64,000 nucleotides of DNA. Origin: Streptomyces aurantiacus (lineage in GTDB: Bacteria > Actinomycetota > Actinomycetes > Streptomycetales > Streptomycetaceae). Both the position numbers and the translations under genes were made by a program. Of this stretch, positions 25,088 to 33,364 are shown in pieces. Position 1 is the stretch's first letter, and each line of letters opens with the position of its first letter. The stretch spans positions 7,626,001 through 7,690,000 of the forward strand of contig NZ_CP114283.1 of the NCBI RefSeq assembly GCF_027107535.1, given 5' to 3'. The notes under the pieces are model-generated. The model was not told the origin of the DNA, did no database searches, and saw nothing but the letters and a program-made list of their open reading frames with translations.

Positions 25088-26911
25088 TCAGCCGAAGTAG
25101 CGGTCGAAGTTCCTCGAGAACTGCCAGTCCCCGTACCGGTCCCAGTTGATCGACCACGTCATCAGGCCGCGCAGGGCGGGCCAGGTGCCGTGCGGGGTGT
25201 ACGAGCCGCAGTTCGTTCCCTTCGTCAGGCAGTCCAGGGTCTTGTCGACCTCCGACGACGGCACGTGGCCGTTGCCCGCGTTCGTCGAGGCCGGCATGCC
25301 GATGGCTGTCTGGTCCGGGCGCAGGGGCGGGAAGACGTTGGCCGCGTCGCCCGCGACCGGGAAGCCGGTCAGGAGCATGTCCGTCATGGCGATGTGGAAG
25401 TCGGCCCCGCCCATGGAGTGGTACCGGTTGTCGAGCCCCATGACCGGGCCGGAGTTGTAGTCCTGGACGTGCAGGAGCGTCAGGTCGTCGCGCAGGGCGT
25501 GGATGACCGGGAGGTAGGCGCCGGCCCGCGGATCCTGGCCGCCCCACTTGCCGGTTCCGTAGTACTGGTGTCCGAGCTGGACGAAGAACGTCTCCGGGGC
25601 CATCGTGAGGACGAAGTCGTCGCCGTACCTGGCCTTCAGGGTTTTCAGGGCCGAGACGAGGTTCACGATCACCGGGGTCGTCGGGTTCTTGAAGTCGGTG
25701 TCGTCGGCGTTCAGGGAGAGGGAGTGCCCCTCGAAGTCGATGTCCAGGCCGTCGAGTCCGTACTCGTCGATGATCTTCGACACGGAGGAGACGAACGTGT
25801 CGCGGGCCGCCGCCGTCGTCAGCTGCACCTGGCCGTTCTGGCCGCCGATGGAGATGAGGACCTTCTTGCCCGCGGCCTGCTTGGCCCTGATCGCCGCCTT
25901 GAACTCGGCGTCGGTCTCGACCCCCGGGCACTCGGCGGCCGGGCAGCGGTCGAAGCGGATGTCGCCGGAGGTCGTGGTGGTGGGTTCGCCGAAGGCCAGG
26001 TCGATCACGTCCCAGCTGTCCGGGACGTCGGCCATCCTCGTGTAGCCGGAGCCGTTGGCGAAGCTCGCGTGGAGGTAGCCGACCAGGGCGTGGGCGGGAA
26101 GGTCCACGGGGTCGCCGCCGCCCGGCCCGGCCTCGGTGGTCGCGGTGACGGCCGGGGACTTCGAGGACTCTCCGGCGGCGTTCACGGCGGCGACCTGGAA
26201 GGAGTAGGCGGTCGACGGTGTCAGCCCGTCGACGGTGGCCGAGGTGCCGCCCGGTGTCCGGACCTTCGCTCCGTCGCGGTAGACGGCGTAGCCCGTCGCG
26301 CCCGGCACCGCCGGCCAGGACAGCCCGACGCCGGTGGAGGTGACCGTGCCGACCGTGAGACCGGTGGGTGCGGCGGGTGGCTGCCCCGCGTCGACGCCGG
26401 GCCCGACCAGGGAGAGGTCGTCGGCGTGGTACGCACCGGTGCCGTACCAGCCGTGCGTGTAGAGCGTGACCCTGGTGGTGGAGGGGCCGGTGCGGAAGGT
26501 CGTGGCGAGCCGCTGCCAGTCGGGTGCGGACTGCGTCCAGGCGGAGACGTCGGTGGTGCCGGTGCCGCTCGCGCCGACGTACACGTAGGCGCCGCGGACG
26601 TGGGCGGCGAGGGCGTACTGGGAGTCGGGCCGGACGGTCACGGTCTGCGCGCATCGCGCGTTGTCGCCGCCGGCCGGGGTCGCCCTCAGCGCCGAAGCAC
26701 CGCTGCGGACGGGTGAGCCGACGACGGTGCCCGCCGTGCAGGTCCAGCCGTCGAGTCCTGCCTCGAATCCGCCGTTGCGGACCAGGTCCGCGTCGGCCGC
26801 ACGGGCGGCCGACGAGAGTGCGGCGAGGCCGGGTACGGCCAGGACGGTGGCCGTGCACACGGCGAGAAGTCTGTGACGCGGGAACGGTCCGGCACGTCCG
26901 GTGCGGTCCAC
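25088..26911 (-). CDS. Secreted GH18 chitinase with CBM-like and FN3 domains
   Basis: The 607-residue protein has a signal peptide (to about ARAA, 36-39), an N-terminal beta-sandwich CBM of the CBM4/16 type (LVRNGGFEAGLDGW to about 170), one fibronectin-III domain (PPAAPTGLTV to about 265) and a GH18 catalytic domain with DGLDIDFEG. Substrate-assisted hydrolysis of chitin is expected. A DasR-type operator overlaps the predicted promoter (26956-26974), so N-acetylglucosamine metabolites should control expression. Convergent with the PAP2 gene. Confidence 0.93.
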   Translation of the reverse strand: MDRTGRAGPFPRHRLLAVCTATVLAVPGLAALSSAARAADADLVRNGGFEAGLDGWTCTAGTVVGSPVRSGASALRATPAGGDNARCAQTVTVRPDSQYALAAHVRGAYVYVGASGTGTTDVSAWTQSAPDWQRLATTFRTGPSTTRVTLYTHGWYGTGAYHADDLSLVGPGVDAGQPPAAPTGLTVGTVTSTGVGLSWPAVPGATGYAVYRDGAKVRTPGGTSATVDGLTPSTAYSFQVAAVNAAGESSKSPAVTATTEAGPGGGDPVDLPAHALVGYLHASFANGSGYTRMADVPDSWDVIDLAFGEPTTTTSGDIRFDRCPAAECPGVETDAEFKAAIRAKQAAGKKVLISIGGQNGQVQLTTAAARDTFVSSVSKIIDEYGLDGLDIDFEGHSLSLNADDTDFKNPTTPVIVNLVSALKTLKARYGDDFVLTMAPETFFVQLGHQYYGTGKWGGQDPRAGAYLPVIHALRDDLTLLHVQDYNSGPVMGLDNRYHSMGGADFHIAMTDMLLTGFPVAGDAANVFPPLRPDQTAIGMPASTNAGNGHVPSSEVDKTLDCLTKGTNCGSYTPHGTWPALRGLMTWSINWDRYGDWQFSRNFDRYFG

Positions 26912-26955
26912 AACTGCCTCCAGAGCATGGGGGAAGAGGAGGGAGGAGTGCGCCC

Positions 26956-26974
26956 AACTTGGTCCAGACCAATC
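26956..26974 (-). promoter_or_regulatory. DasR-type (dre) operator in the chitinase promoter
   Basis: The core TTGGTCCAGACCAA (26959-26972) matches the dre core TGGTCTAGACCA at 11 of 12 positions. A consensus -35 TTGACA on the minus strand (26979-26984) lies just upstream, so the site falls between -35 and -10, as in known Streptomyces chi promoters. Confidence 0.82.
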
Positions 26975-27039
26975 CGGTTGTCAAGACCTGTGACACCCAC
27001 CGGGCCGCGTACGGCCGCCCGTTACCGGGACCGGCACGG

Positions 27040-27492
27040 CTATCGCTCCCCGTTCCCGGCGAGGCCCGCCGCCGCCTCGTGCATCGCCAGTTCCAGCAGC
27101 GCCGGGTCGGTGAGCGTGCCGGAGCCGTCCGGGGGGACCAGCCAGCGGACCCCGCCGGTCGACCGCCCGGGGTAGGGCACCACGATCCACGTACCGCGCC
27201 CCGCAGTGCGCACCCCCGTGCCGAGCCAGCGCGCGGCCGTCCCCGGCGGGACGAGGAAACCCATCCGCGCGTCACCGAAGTCGACGAGCACCGGCCCGGG
27301 CTGGTCGAGCACACGGGTCAGCACGTCGAGCGTCGGATAGCCGAGCCGGCCGGGCAGGATGAGCACGTCCCACGCCTTGCCCGCCGGCAGCAGCGCGACC
27401 CCCATCGGATTGCGCTCCCATTCCCAGCGGCAGGCCTCGGGGTCCGGTGCCACGGATGCCAGCCACTCGACCGCCGTCTTGGGCCCAGTCAT
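27040..27492 (-). CDS. Conserved hypothetical protein (150 aa)
   Basis: I do not recognise a function. The protein starts MTGPKTAVEWLASVAPDP at the ATG 27490-27492, just after GGGAGG. It has no TM segment or signal and is mixed alpha/beta with hydrophobic strands (GVALLPAGKAWDVLILPGRL, VLVDFGDARMGFLVPPG, TWIVVPYPG). The pattern loosely recalls short Streptomyces proteins related to the N-terminal part of bifunctional primase-polymerases, but catalytic residues are not evident. Its ribosome-binding site is buried in a long hairpin (27497-27550). Confidence 0.65.
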   Translation of the reverse strand: MTGPKTAVEWLASVAPDPEACRWEWERNPMGVALLPAGKAWDVLILPGRLGYPTLDVLTRVLDQPGPVLVDFGDARMGFLVPPGTAARWLGTGVRTAGRGTWIVVPYPGRSTGGVRWLVPPDGSGTLTDPALLELAMHEAAAGLAGNGER

Positions 27493-27496
27493 GGCG

Positions 27497-27550
27497 GAAC
27501 CTCCCTCTCTCGTGTCGACGCTGGTCGCGTCACAGGGGAGAGGGAGGTTC
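27497..27550 (-). promoter_or_regulatory. Hairpin sequestering the Shine-Dalgarno of the 150-aa gene
   Basis: On the minus strand GAACCTCCCTCTC (27550-27538) is perfectly complementary over 13 bp to GAGAGGGAGGTTC (27509-27497), which contains the GGGAGG ribosome-binding site 4-8 bases before the ATG. The 28-nt loop has its own ACGC/GCGT pairing. In a transcript that includes both arms, translation would be blocked unless the stem opens. Confidence 0.65.
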
Positions 27551-27697
27551 GGGCCGGGCATTACGCGGGTTCCGGCTGCGTGTTGGTGGTGAACCGGATC
27601 ACGGGAGCGAGCTGGGCGTACGCCCGTGGATCACATACGGACGCGCACGCCCTCGGGCCGCACGCGGTCGCCCCGGCCGTCCCGGTCAGCCCGGCGC

Positions 27698-29125
27698 TCA
27701 GCTGTCGAAGCCGAGGCCCATCCGGTCCATCGTCCGCAGCCACAGGTTGCGCCGGCCACCGTGTGCGTCCGCCCGGGCGAGCGACCACTTGGTGAGGGCA
27801 ATGCCCGTCCACGCGAACGGCTCCGGCGGGAAGGGCACCGGCTTCCTGCGGACCATCTCCAGCGACGTACGCTCCGTGCGCTCCCCCGACAGCAGGTCGA
27901 GCATCACGTCCGCGCCGAACCGGGTCGCCCCGACACCGAGGCCCGTGTAGCCCGCCGCGTACGCGACCCGCCCCCGGTGCGCCGTGCCGAAGAAGGCCGA
28001 GAAGCGGGAGCAGGTGTCGATCGCACCGCCCCAGGCGTGGCTGAAGCGCACGCCCTCCAGCTGCGGGAAACAGGTGAAGAAGTGCCCGGCGAGCTTCGCG
28101 TAGGTCTCGGGCCGGTCGTCGTACTCGGCGCGCACCCGGCCGCCGTACGGGTAGACCGCGTCGTAGCCGCCCCACAGGATCCGGTTGTCGGCGGACAGCC
28201 GGAAGTAGTGGAACTGGTTCGCCGAGTCCCCGAGGCCCTGCCGGTTCTTCCAGCCGATCGAGGCGAGCTGGCCGGCGGTCAGCGGCTCGGTCATCAGCGC
28301 GTAGTCGTAGACCGGGACGGTGTACGGGCGCACGCGCCTGACCAGGTTCGGGAAGATGTTCGTGCCGAGGGCGACCCGGCGGGCGCGCACACTGCCGTAC
28401 GGCGTGCGCACGGCCATACCGGCGCCGTACGGCTTCAGGCCGAGCGCGGGCGTGTTCTCGTACACGCGGACACCCAGCTCGACGCAGGCACGCTTGAGGC
28501 CCCAGACGAGCTTGGCGGGGTTGAGCAAAGCGACGCCCCGGCGGTCGTGCAGGCCGGCGAGGAAGGTCGGTGAGTCGACCTGTTCCCGTACGGCTTCGGC
28601 GTCCAGGTACTCGACGCCGTCGGCCAGGCCCCGGCCCTTCAACTCCTCGTGCCACTCGCGCAGTTCGGCCGCCTGGTACGGCTCGGTGGCGACGTCGATC
28701 TCGCCGGTGCGCTCGAAGTCGCAGTCGAGGGAGTAGCGGGCGACGGCCGCCTCGATGGCGTCGAGGTTGCGGGCGCCCAGCTCCTCCAGCCGGTGGATCT
28801 CGTCGGGCCAGCGGGTCAGGCCGTTGGCGAGACCGTGGGTGACGGAGGCCGCGCAGAAGCCGCCGTTGCGGCCCGAGGCGGCCCAGCCCGCCTCGCGGCC
28901 CTCGACCAGGACCACCTCGCGGCCGGGGTCGCGCTCCTTGGCGAGAAGCGCGGTCCACAGTCCGCTGTAGCCGCCGCCCACGACGAGCAGGTCGCAGGTC
29001 TCGGCGGTGGTGAGGGCGGGCTCGGGACGCGGCCTGCCGGGGTCGTCCAGCCAGTACGAGACCGGCTGGGCGTCCGAAAGCGACTTCGCCCAGTTCTTGT
29101 CACGGCTCATGGCGCTTGGGGCCAT
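27698..29125 (-). CDS. FAD-dependent amine oxidoreductase, PuuB-like
   Basis: The 475-residue DAO-fold oxidoreductase has an N-terminal dinucleotide-binding motif (DLLVVGGGYSGLWTALLAKE), GWAASGRNGGF for flavin contact and a C-terminal GYTGLGVGATRFGADVM. Relatives oxidise gamma-glutamylputrescine or other amines to aldehydes with H2O2 release. It is the last gene of the polyamine set, 46 bp after potC, and would supply substrate for the dehydrogenase at 33365-34885. ATG at 29125 has GGGAG 10 bases upstream; ATG 29110 is a weaker alternative. Confidence 0.85.
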   Translation of the reverse strand: MAPSAMSRDKNWAKSLSDAQPVSYWLDDPGRPRPEPALTTAETCDLLVVGGGYSGLWTALLAKERDPGREVVLVEGREAGWAASGRNGGFCAASVTHGLANGLTRWPDEIHRLEELGARNLDAIEAAVARYSLDCDFERTGEIDVATEPYQAAELREWHEELKGRGLADGVEYLDAEAVREQVDSPTFLAGLHDRRGVALLNPAKLVWGLKRACVELGVRVYENTPALGLKPYGAGMAVRTPYGSVRARRVALGTNIFPNLVRRVRPYTVPVYDYALMTEPLTAGQLASIGWKNRQGLGDSANQFHYFRLSADNRILWGGYDAVYPYGGRVRAEYDDRPETYAKLAGHFFTCFPQLEGVRFSHAWGGAIDTCSRFSAFFGTAHRGRVAYAAGYTGLGVGATRFGADVMLDLLSGERTERTSLEMVRRKPVPFPPEPFAWTGIALTKWSLARADAHGGRRNLWLRTMDRMGLGFDS

Positions 29126-29171
29126 GATTTCAACTCCCTACGACTGCTGCTTTCCTGGTTTCCTTGTGCCG

Positions 29172-29972
29172 CTATGCCTTTTGGCGGTTCCTGCGGTTGC
29201 CGATGACCATTCCGGCCAGCACGAACAGTACGGCGACGATGAACATGGCCGTACCGATGACGTTGATCTGAACGGGTGTGCCGCGCTGCGCCGAGCCCCA
29301 GACGAACATGGGGAACGTGACCGTCGAACCGGCGTTGAAATTGGTGATGATGAAGTCGTCGAAGGAGAGCGCGAACGCGAGCAGCGCTCCCGCGGCGATT
29401 CCGGGAGCCGCGATGGGCAGGGTGACGCGGACGAAGGTCTGCACGGGACCCGCGTACAGGTCCTGCGCCGCCTGTTCCAGGCGCGGGTCCATCGACATCA
29501 CGCGCGCCTTGACGGCGGTGACCACGAAGCTCAGACAGAACATGATGTGCGCGATCAGGATCGTCCAGAAGCCCAGCTGCGCGCCCAGGTTGAGGAAGAG
29601 CGTGAGCAGCGAGGCCGCCATGACGACCTCGGGCATCGCCATCGGAAGGAAGATCAGCGAGTTCACGGCGCCGCGCGCGCGGAAGCGGTAGCGGACCAGC
29701 GCGAAGGCGATCATCGTGCCGAGGACGGTGGCGCCCAGCGTCGCCCAGCCGGCGATCTGCAGGCTCAGCGAGAGCGAGCCGCACAGGTCGGCGACCCCGC
29801 AGGGATCGGTCCAGGCGTCCGTGGAGAACTGCTGCCATTCGTAGTTGAAGCGCCCCTTCGGATTGTTGAAGGAGAACACCGTGACGACGATGTTCGGCAG
29901 CAGCAGATAACCGAGCGTCAGCAGACCGGCGATGACGACGAGACGGCTTTTCAACCAGCGCAAGAGGGCCAT
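29172..29972 (-). CDS. potC: Polyamine ABC transporter permease, PotC type
   Basis: The 266-residue membrane protein has six TM helices and the EAA loop (AAQDLYAGPVQTFVRVTLPIAAPG), with LSFDDFIITNF typical of PotC/PotI. It abuts potB directly (ATG at 29972, preceding stop ending at 29973). The gene symbol reflects family type; spermidine versus putrescine preference is unknown. Confidence 0.9.
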   Translation of the reverse strand: MALLRWLKSRLVVIAGLLTLGYLLLPNIVVTVFSFNNPKGRFNYEWQQFSTDAWTDPCGVADLCGSLSLSLQIAGWATLGATVLGTMIAFALVRYRFRARGAVNSLIFLPMAMPEVVMAASLLTLFLNLGAQLGFWTILIAHIMFCLSFVVTAVKARVMSMDPRLEQAAQDLYAGPVQTFVRVTLPIAAPGIAAGALLAFALSFDDFIITNFNAGSTVTFPMFVWGSAQRGTPVQINVIGTAMFIVAVLFVLAGMVIGNRRNRQKA

Positions 29973-30902
29973 CTAGACCAGATCCTCCGTCCCGGACTTA
30001 CGGATGTAGAGCGTGACGATGGCGAGGATTCCCGCCATGAGAATGAAGGAGAGGGCGGCGGCCGTCGGATAGTCGAGAATGCGCAGGAACTGCGTCTGGA
30101 TGACGTTTCCGACCATGCGGGTGTCCGTGGAGCCGAGCAGGTCGGCGTTCACGTAGTCGCCGCTCGCCGGAATGAAGGTGAGCAGCGTCCCGGAGACGAC
30201 ACCGGGCATCGACAGCGGGAACGTCACCTTGCGGAAGGTCGTGAAGGGCTTCGCGTACAGGTCGCCCGCCGCCTCGTGCAGCCGCCCGTCGATGCGCTCC
30301 AGGGAGGTGTAGAGCGGCAGGATCATGAACGGCAGGAAGTTGTACGTGAGACCGCAGACCACCGCGAGCGGGGTCGCCAGCACCCGGTCCCCCGCCGTGA
30401 CGCCGAGCCAGCTCGTGACGTCCAGGACGTGCAGCGAGTTGAGGGCGCCGACGACCGGGCCGCCGTCCGCGAGGATCGTCTTCCAGGCCAGCGTACGGAT
30501 CAGGAAGCTGGTGAAGAACGGCGCGATCACCAGAATCAGGATGAGGTTGCGCCAGCGGCCCGCACGGAACGCGATCAGATACGCGAGCGGGTAACCGAGC
30601 AGCAGGCACAGGATCGTGGCGGTGCCGGCGTACGCGATGGAGCGCAGGAACTGCGGCCAGTAGTCGGCCACCGCGTCCCAGTAGGTCGCGAAGTGCCAGG
30701 TGACCTTGTAGCCCTCCTCCAGGGAGCCCGTCTGCACGGACGTGGAGGCCTGGTAGACCATGGGCAGGGCGAAGAAGACGACCAGCCACAGGAGGCCGGG
30801 GAGCAGCAGCCAGTACGGGGTGAGGCGGCCTCTCCTGCGAGGCGGGCGCTCCTTCGGTGCGGGGGCCGGCGCCAGGGGTGGCGCGTCGGTGACGGTCGTC
30901 AT
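29973..30902 (-). CDS. potB: Polyamine ABC transporter permease, PotB type
   Basis: The 309-residue protein has a Pro/Arg-rich N-terminal tail, six TM helices and the EAA loop (AAGDLYAKPFTTFRKVTFPLSMPG). The conserved block FIPASGDYVNADLLG is characteristic of PotB/PotH. ATG at 30900-30902 overlaps the last base of the potA stop (TGATG), implying coupling. Confidence 0.9.
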   Translation of the reverse strand: MTTVTDAPPLAPAPAPKERPPRRRGRLTPYWLLLPGLLWLVVFFALPMVYQASTSVQTGSLEEGYKVTWHFATYWDAVADYWPQFLRSIAYAGTATILCLLLGYPLAYLIAFRAGRWRNLILILVIAPFFTSFLIRTLAWKTILADGGPVVGALNSLHVLDVTSWLGVTAGDRVLATPLAVVCGLTYNFLPFMILPLYTSLERIDGRLHEAAGDLYAKPFTTFRKVTFPLSMPGVVSGTLLTFIPASGDYVNADLLGSTDTRMVGNVIQTQFLRILDYPTAAALSFILMAGILAIVTLYIRKSGTEDLV

Positions 30903-32074
30903 CAGGCCGCCTCTTCCTCGACCGTTTCGATACCGGCGTCGATGTCCTGAGCGGCGTCCAGACCGAAGGTGTGCGCGGGGTTCCAGTGCAGGACCACCTC
31001 GGCGCCGGGCACGAGCCGTGCGTCGCGGTCGATGTTCTGGGCGTAGACCTCGAACTCCGGGCAGACCGGGCTGTCGATGACGTACTGCGTGGAGACTCCG
31101 ATGAAGCTGGAGTCGGCGATCGTGCCGGTGATGCGGTTGCGGCCCGCCGGGATCTCGCCCGCGGCGTCGGCGTGCGTGAGCGAGATCTTCTCGGGACGTA
31201 CGCCCACCAGGACCTTGCCGCCGGTCGTCGTGGGCGCGGAACACCGGGCCGCGGGCAGGACGAGCTTGCCGCCGCCCGCCTTGAGGACGATCTCGTCGCC
31301 GCTCCTGCTGTCGACCTCGGCCTCGATGAGGTTGGAGGTGCCGAGGAAGTTGGCGACGAACGTGGTGTGCGGGTTCTCGTAGAGGTCGGCGGGCGAGCCG
31401 AGCTGTTCGACGCGGCCCGCGTTCATCACGGCGACCGTGTCGGCCATCGTCATGGCCTCCTCCTGGTCGTGCGTGACGTGGACGAAGGTGATGCCGACCT
31501 CGGTCTGGATGCGCTTGAGCTCCAGCTGCATCTGGCGGCGCAGCTTGAGGTCGAGGGCGCCGAGGGGCTCGTCGAGGAGGAGCACCTTGGGGGTGTTGAT
31601 CAGCGCGCGGGCGACGGCCACGCGCTGCTGCTGGCCGCCGGAGAGCTGGTGGGGCTTCTTGCGGGCCTGCTCACCGAGCTGGACCAGGTCGAGCATGTCC
31701 CCGACCTGCTTCTTCACCGACTTGATGCCGCGCCGGCGCAGACCGAAGGCGACGTTCTCGAAGATGTCCAGGTGCGGGAAGAGGGCGTACGACTGGAAGA
31801 CGGTGTTCACGGGCCGCTTGTACGGCGGCAGGTTCGTGACGTCCTGGTCGCCGAGCGAGACCGAGCCGGAGGAAGGTTCCTCCAGGCCGGCGATCATGCG
31901 CAGGGTGGTGGTCTTGCCGCAGCCGGAGGCGCCGAGCAGGGCGAAGAAGGAGCCCTGCGGGACGGTCAGGTCGAGGGGCTGGACGGCGGTGAAGGAGCCG
32001 TAGGTCTTGCTGATCCCGGAGAGACGGACGTCGCCACCGGTGTCTGTGTCGTTCTTCGTGGTCACGGTGATCAC
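30902..32074 (-). CDS. potA: Polyamine ABC transporter ATPase, PotA type
   Basis: The 390-residue ATPase shows Walker [10 protein letters not shown], signature LSGGQQQR, Walker [12 protein letters not shown], the switch histidine in [10 protein letters not shown] and a C-terminal TOBE domain. It energises PotB/PotC uptake. The GTG start overlaps the potD stop (GTGA, 32071-32074). Confidence 0.93.
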   Translation of the reverse strand: MITVTTKNDTDTGGDVRLSGISKTYGSFTAVQPLDLTVPQGSFFALLGASGCGKTTTLRMIAGLEEPSSGSVSLGDQDVTNLPPYKRPVNTVFQSYALFPHLDIFENVAFGLRRRGIKSVKKQVGDMLDLVQLGEQARKKPHQLSGGQQQRVAVARALINTPKVLLLDEPLGALDLKLRRQMQLELKRIQTEVGITFVHVTHDQEEAMTMADTVAVMNAGRVEQLGSPADLYENPHTTFVANFLGTSNLIEAEVDSRSGDEIVLKAGGGKLVLPAARCSAPTTTGGKVLVGVRPEKISLTHADAAGEIPAGRNRITGTIADSSFIGVSTQYVIDSPVCPEFEVYAQNIDRDARLVPGAEVVLHWNPAHTFGLDAAQDIDAGIETVEEEAA

Positions 32075-33315
32075 GCCCCCGTCAGCTTTGCGAACTTCTC
32101 TTCGTACGACGTCTCTTCCTTCGTGCTCAGGGAGCGGAAGGAGTGGGACTTGGCCGCCATGGCGGCGTCGGGAATGATCAGCGGGTTGTTCGCCGCCGAC
32201 TTGTCGATCTTCGCCAGCTCGGCCTTCACGCCGTCGACGGGACAGACGTAGTTGATGTACGCGGCGAGCTGCGCGGCCGGACGGGGCTCGTAGTAGTAGT
32301 CGATGAGCCGCTCGGCGTTGGTCTTGTGCCGTGCCTTGACGGGGACGAGCAGGTTGTCCGTGGACGTCAGGTAGCCGCTGTCCGGGATGACGAAGTCGAC
32401 GTCCGGGCTGTCCGCCTTGAGCTGCACGACGTCACCGGCCCAGGCGACACAGGCCGCGAGGTCGCCCTTGGTGAGGTCGGACGTGTAGTCGTTGCCGGTG
32501 AAGCGGCGTATCTGGCCCTTGTCGACGGCCTTCTGGAGCCGGGCGATCGCCGCGTCGAAGTCGTCGTCCGTGAACTTCGCCGGGTCCTTGCCCATGTCGA
32601 GCAGGGTCATGCCCATGCTGTCGCGCATCTCCGACAGGAAGCCGATGCGCCCCTTGAGCCTGGGGTTGTCGAGCATGTCCGACAGCGACTTCACCTCCAC
32701 GCCGTCCAGCGCCTTCTTGTTGTAGGCGATGACGGTGGAGATACCGGTCCAGGGATACGAGTACGCGCGTCCCGGATCCCAGTCGGGGGTGCGGAACTGC
32801 TGGGAGAGGTTGGCGTACGCGTGCGGCAGGTTGGAGGCGTCCAGCTTCTGCACCCAGCCGAAGCGGATGAGGCGGGCGGCCAGCCAGTCGGTGACGCAGA
32901 TGAGGTCGCGCCCGGTGTCCTGGCCCGCCGCGAGCTGCGGTTTGATCTTCCCGAAGAACTCGACGTTGTCGTTGATGTCCTCGGTGTACTTGACGCTGAT
33001 GCCGGTGCGTTCGGTGAACGCGTCGAGCGTGGGGTGCCGTTTCTCGCTGTCGTCGACGTCCATGTACTCGGTCCAGTTGGAGAAGCTGATCCGCTTCTCC
33101 TTGGCCGAGTGGTCCTCGGACGAGACGCCCGCGGTGTTCTTCGCCGCGGGGATGCCGCAGGCGCTCAGCGTCCCGAGCCCGCCCAGGGCGAGCGCGCCGC
33201 CCGTCGAGGCGCGCAACAGCGAACGGCGGGTGAGGGAGGCCCTGCCGTTGCCGAGGCTGCGCCGCACGGCGGCCGGCCGGGCCGGGGACAGGCGGTCGGG
33301 CTCGTACTGCTCCAT
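32071..33315 (-). CDS. potD: Polyamine-binding lipoprotein, PotD type
   Basis: The 414-residue extracellular binding protein has a Tat lipoprotein signal (LTRRSLLRASTGG) and lipobox LSAC at about 51-54. PotD-like stretches include FSNWTEYMD, CVTDWLAARLI, YPWTGISTVIAYNKKAL and a C-terminal AAYINYVCPVDGVKAEL. ATG at 33313-33315 is used, since the open frame beyond it is the shadow of the dehydrogenase gene. First of the four Pot genes. Confidence 0.9.
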   Translation of the reverse strand: MEQYEPDRLSPARPAAVRRSLGNGRASLTRRSLLRASTGGALALGGLGTLSACGIPAAKNTAGVSSEDHSAKEKRISFSNWTEYMDVDDSEKRHPTLDAFTERTGISVKYTEDINDNVEFFGKIKPQLAAGQDTGRDLICVTDWLAARLIRFGWVQKLDASNLPHAYANLSQQFRTPDWDPGRAYSYPWTGISTVIAYNKKALDGVEVKSLSDMLDNPRLKGRIGFLSEMRDSMGMTLLDMGKDPAKFTDDDFDAAIARLQKAVDKGQIRRFTGNDYTSDLTKGDLAACVAWAGDVVQLKADSPDVDFVIPDSGYLTSTDNLLVPVKARHKTNAERLIDYYYEPRPAAQLAAYINYVCPVDGVKAELAKIDKSAANNPLIIPDAAMAAKSHSFRSLSTKEETSYEEKFAKLTGA

Positions 33316-33364
33316 GCTCGTGGTGCCCTTTCGGGAGGGTTCGGCCGGTCTCGGCCGGTGGTGA

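Noticed and set aside
29968..29985. TCTAGACCAGA, half a dre site at the potB/potC junction
   Set aside because: Only one half is present and it lies at a coding junction, not a promoter.
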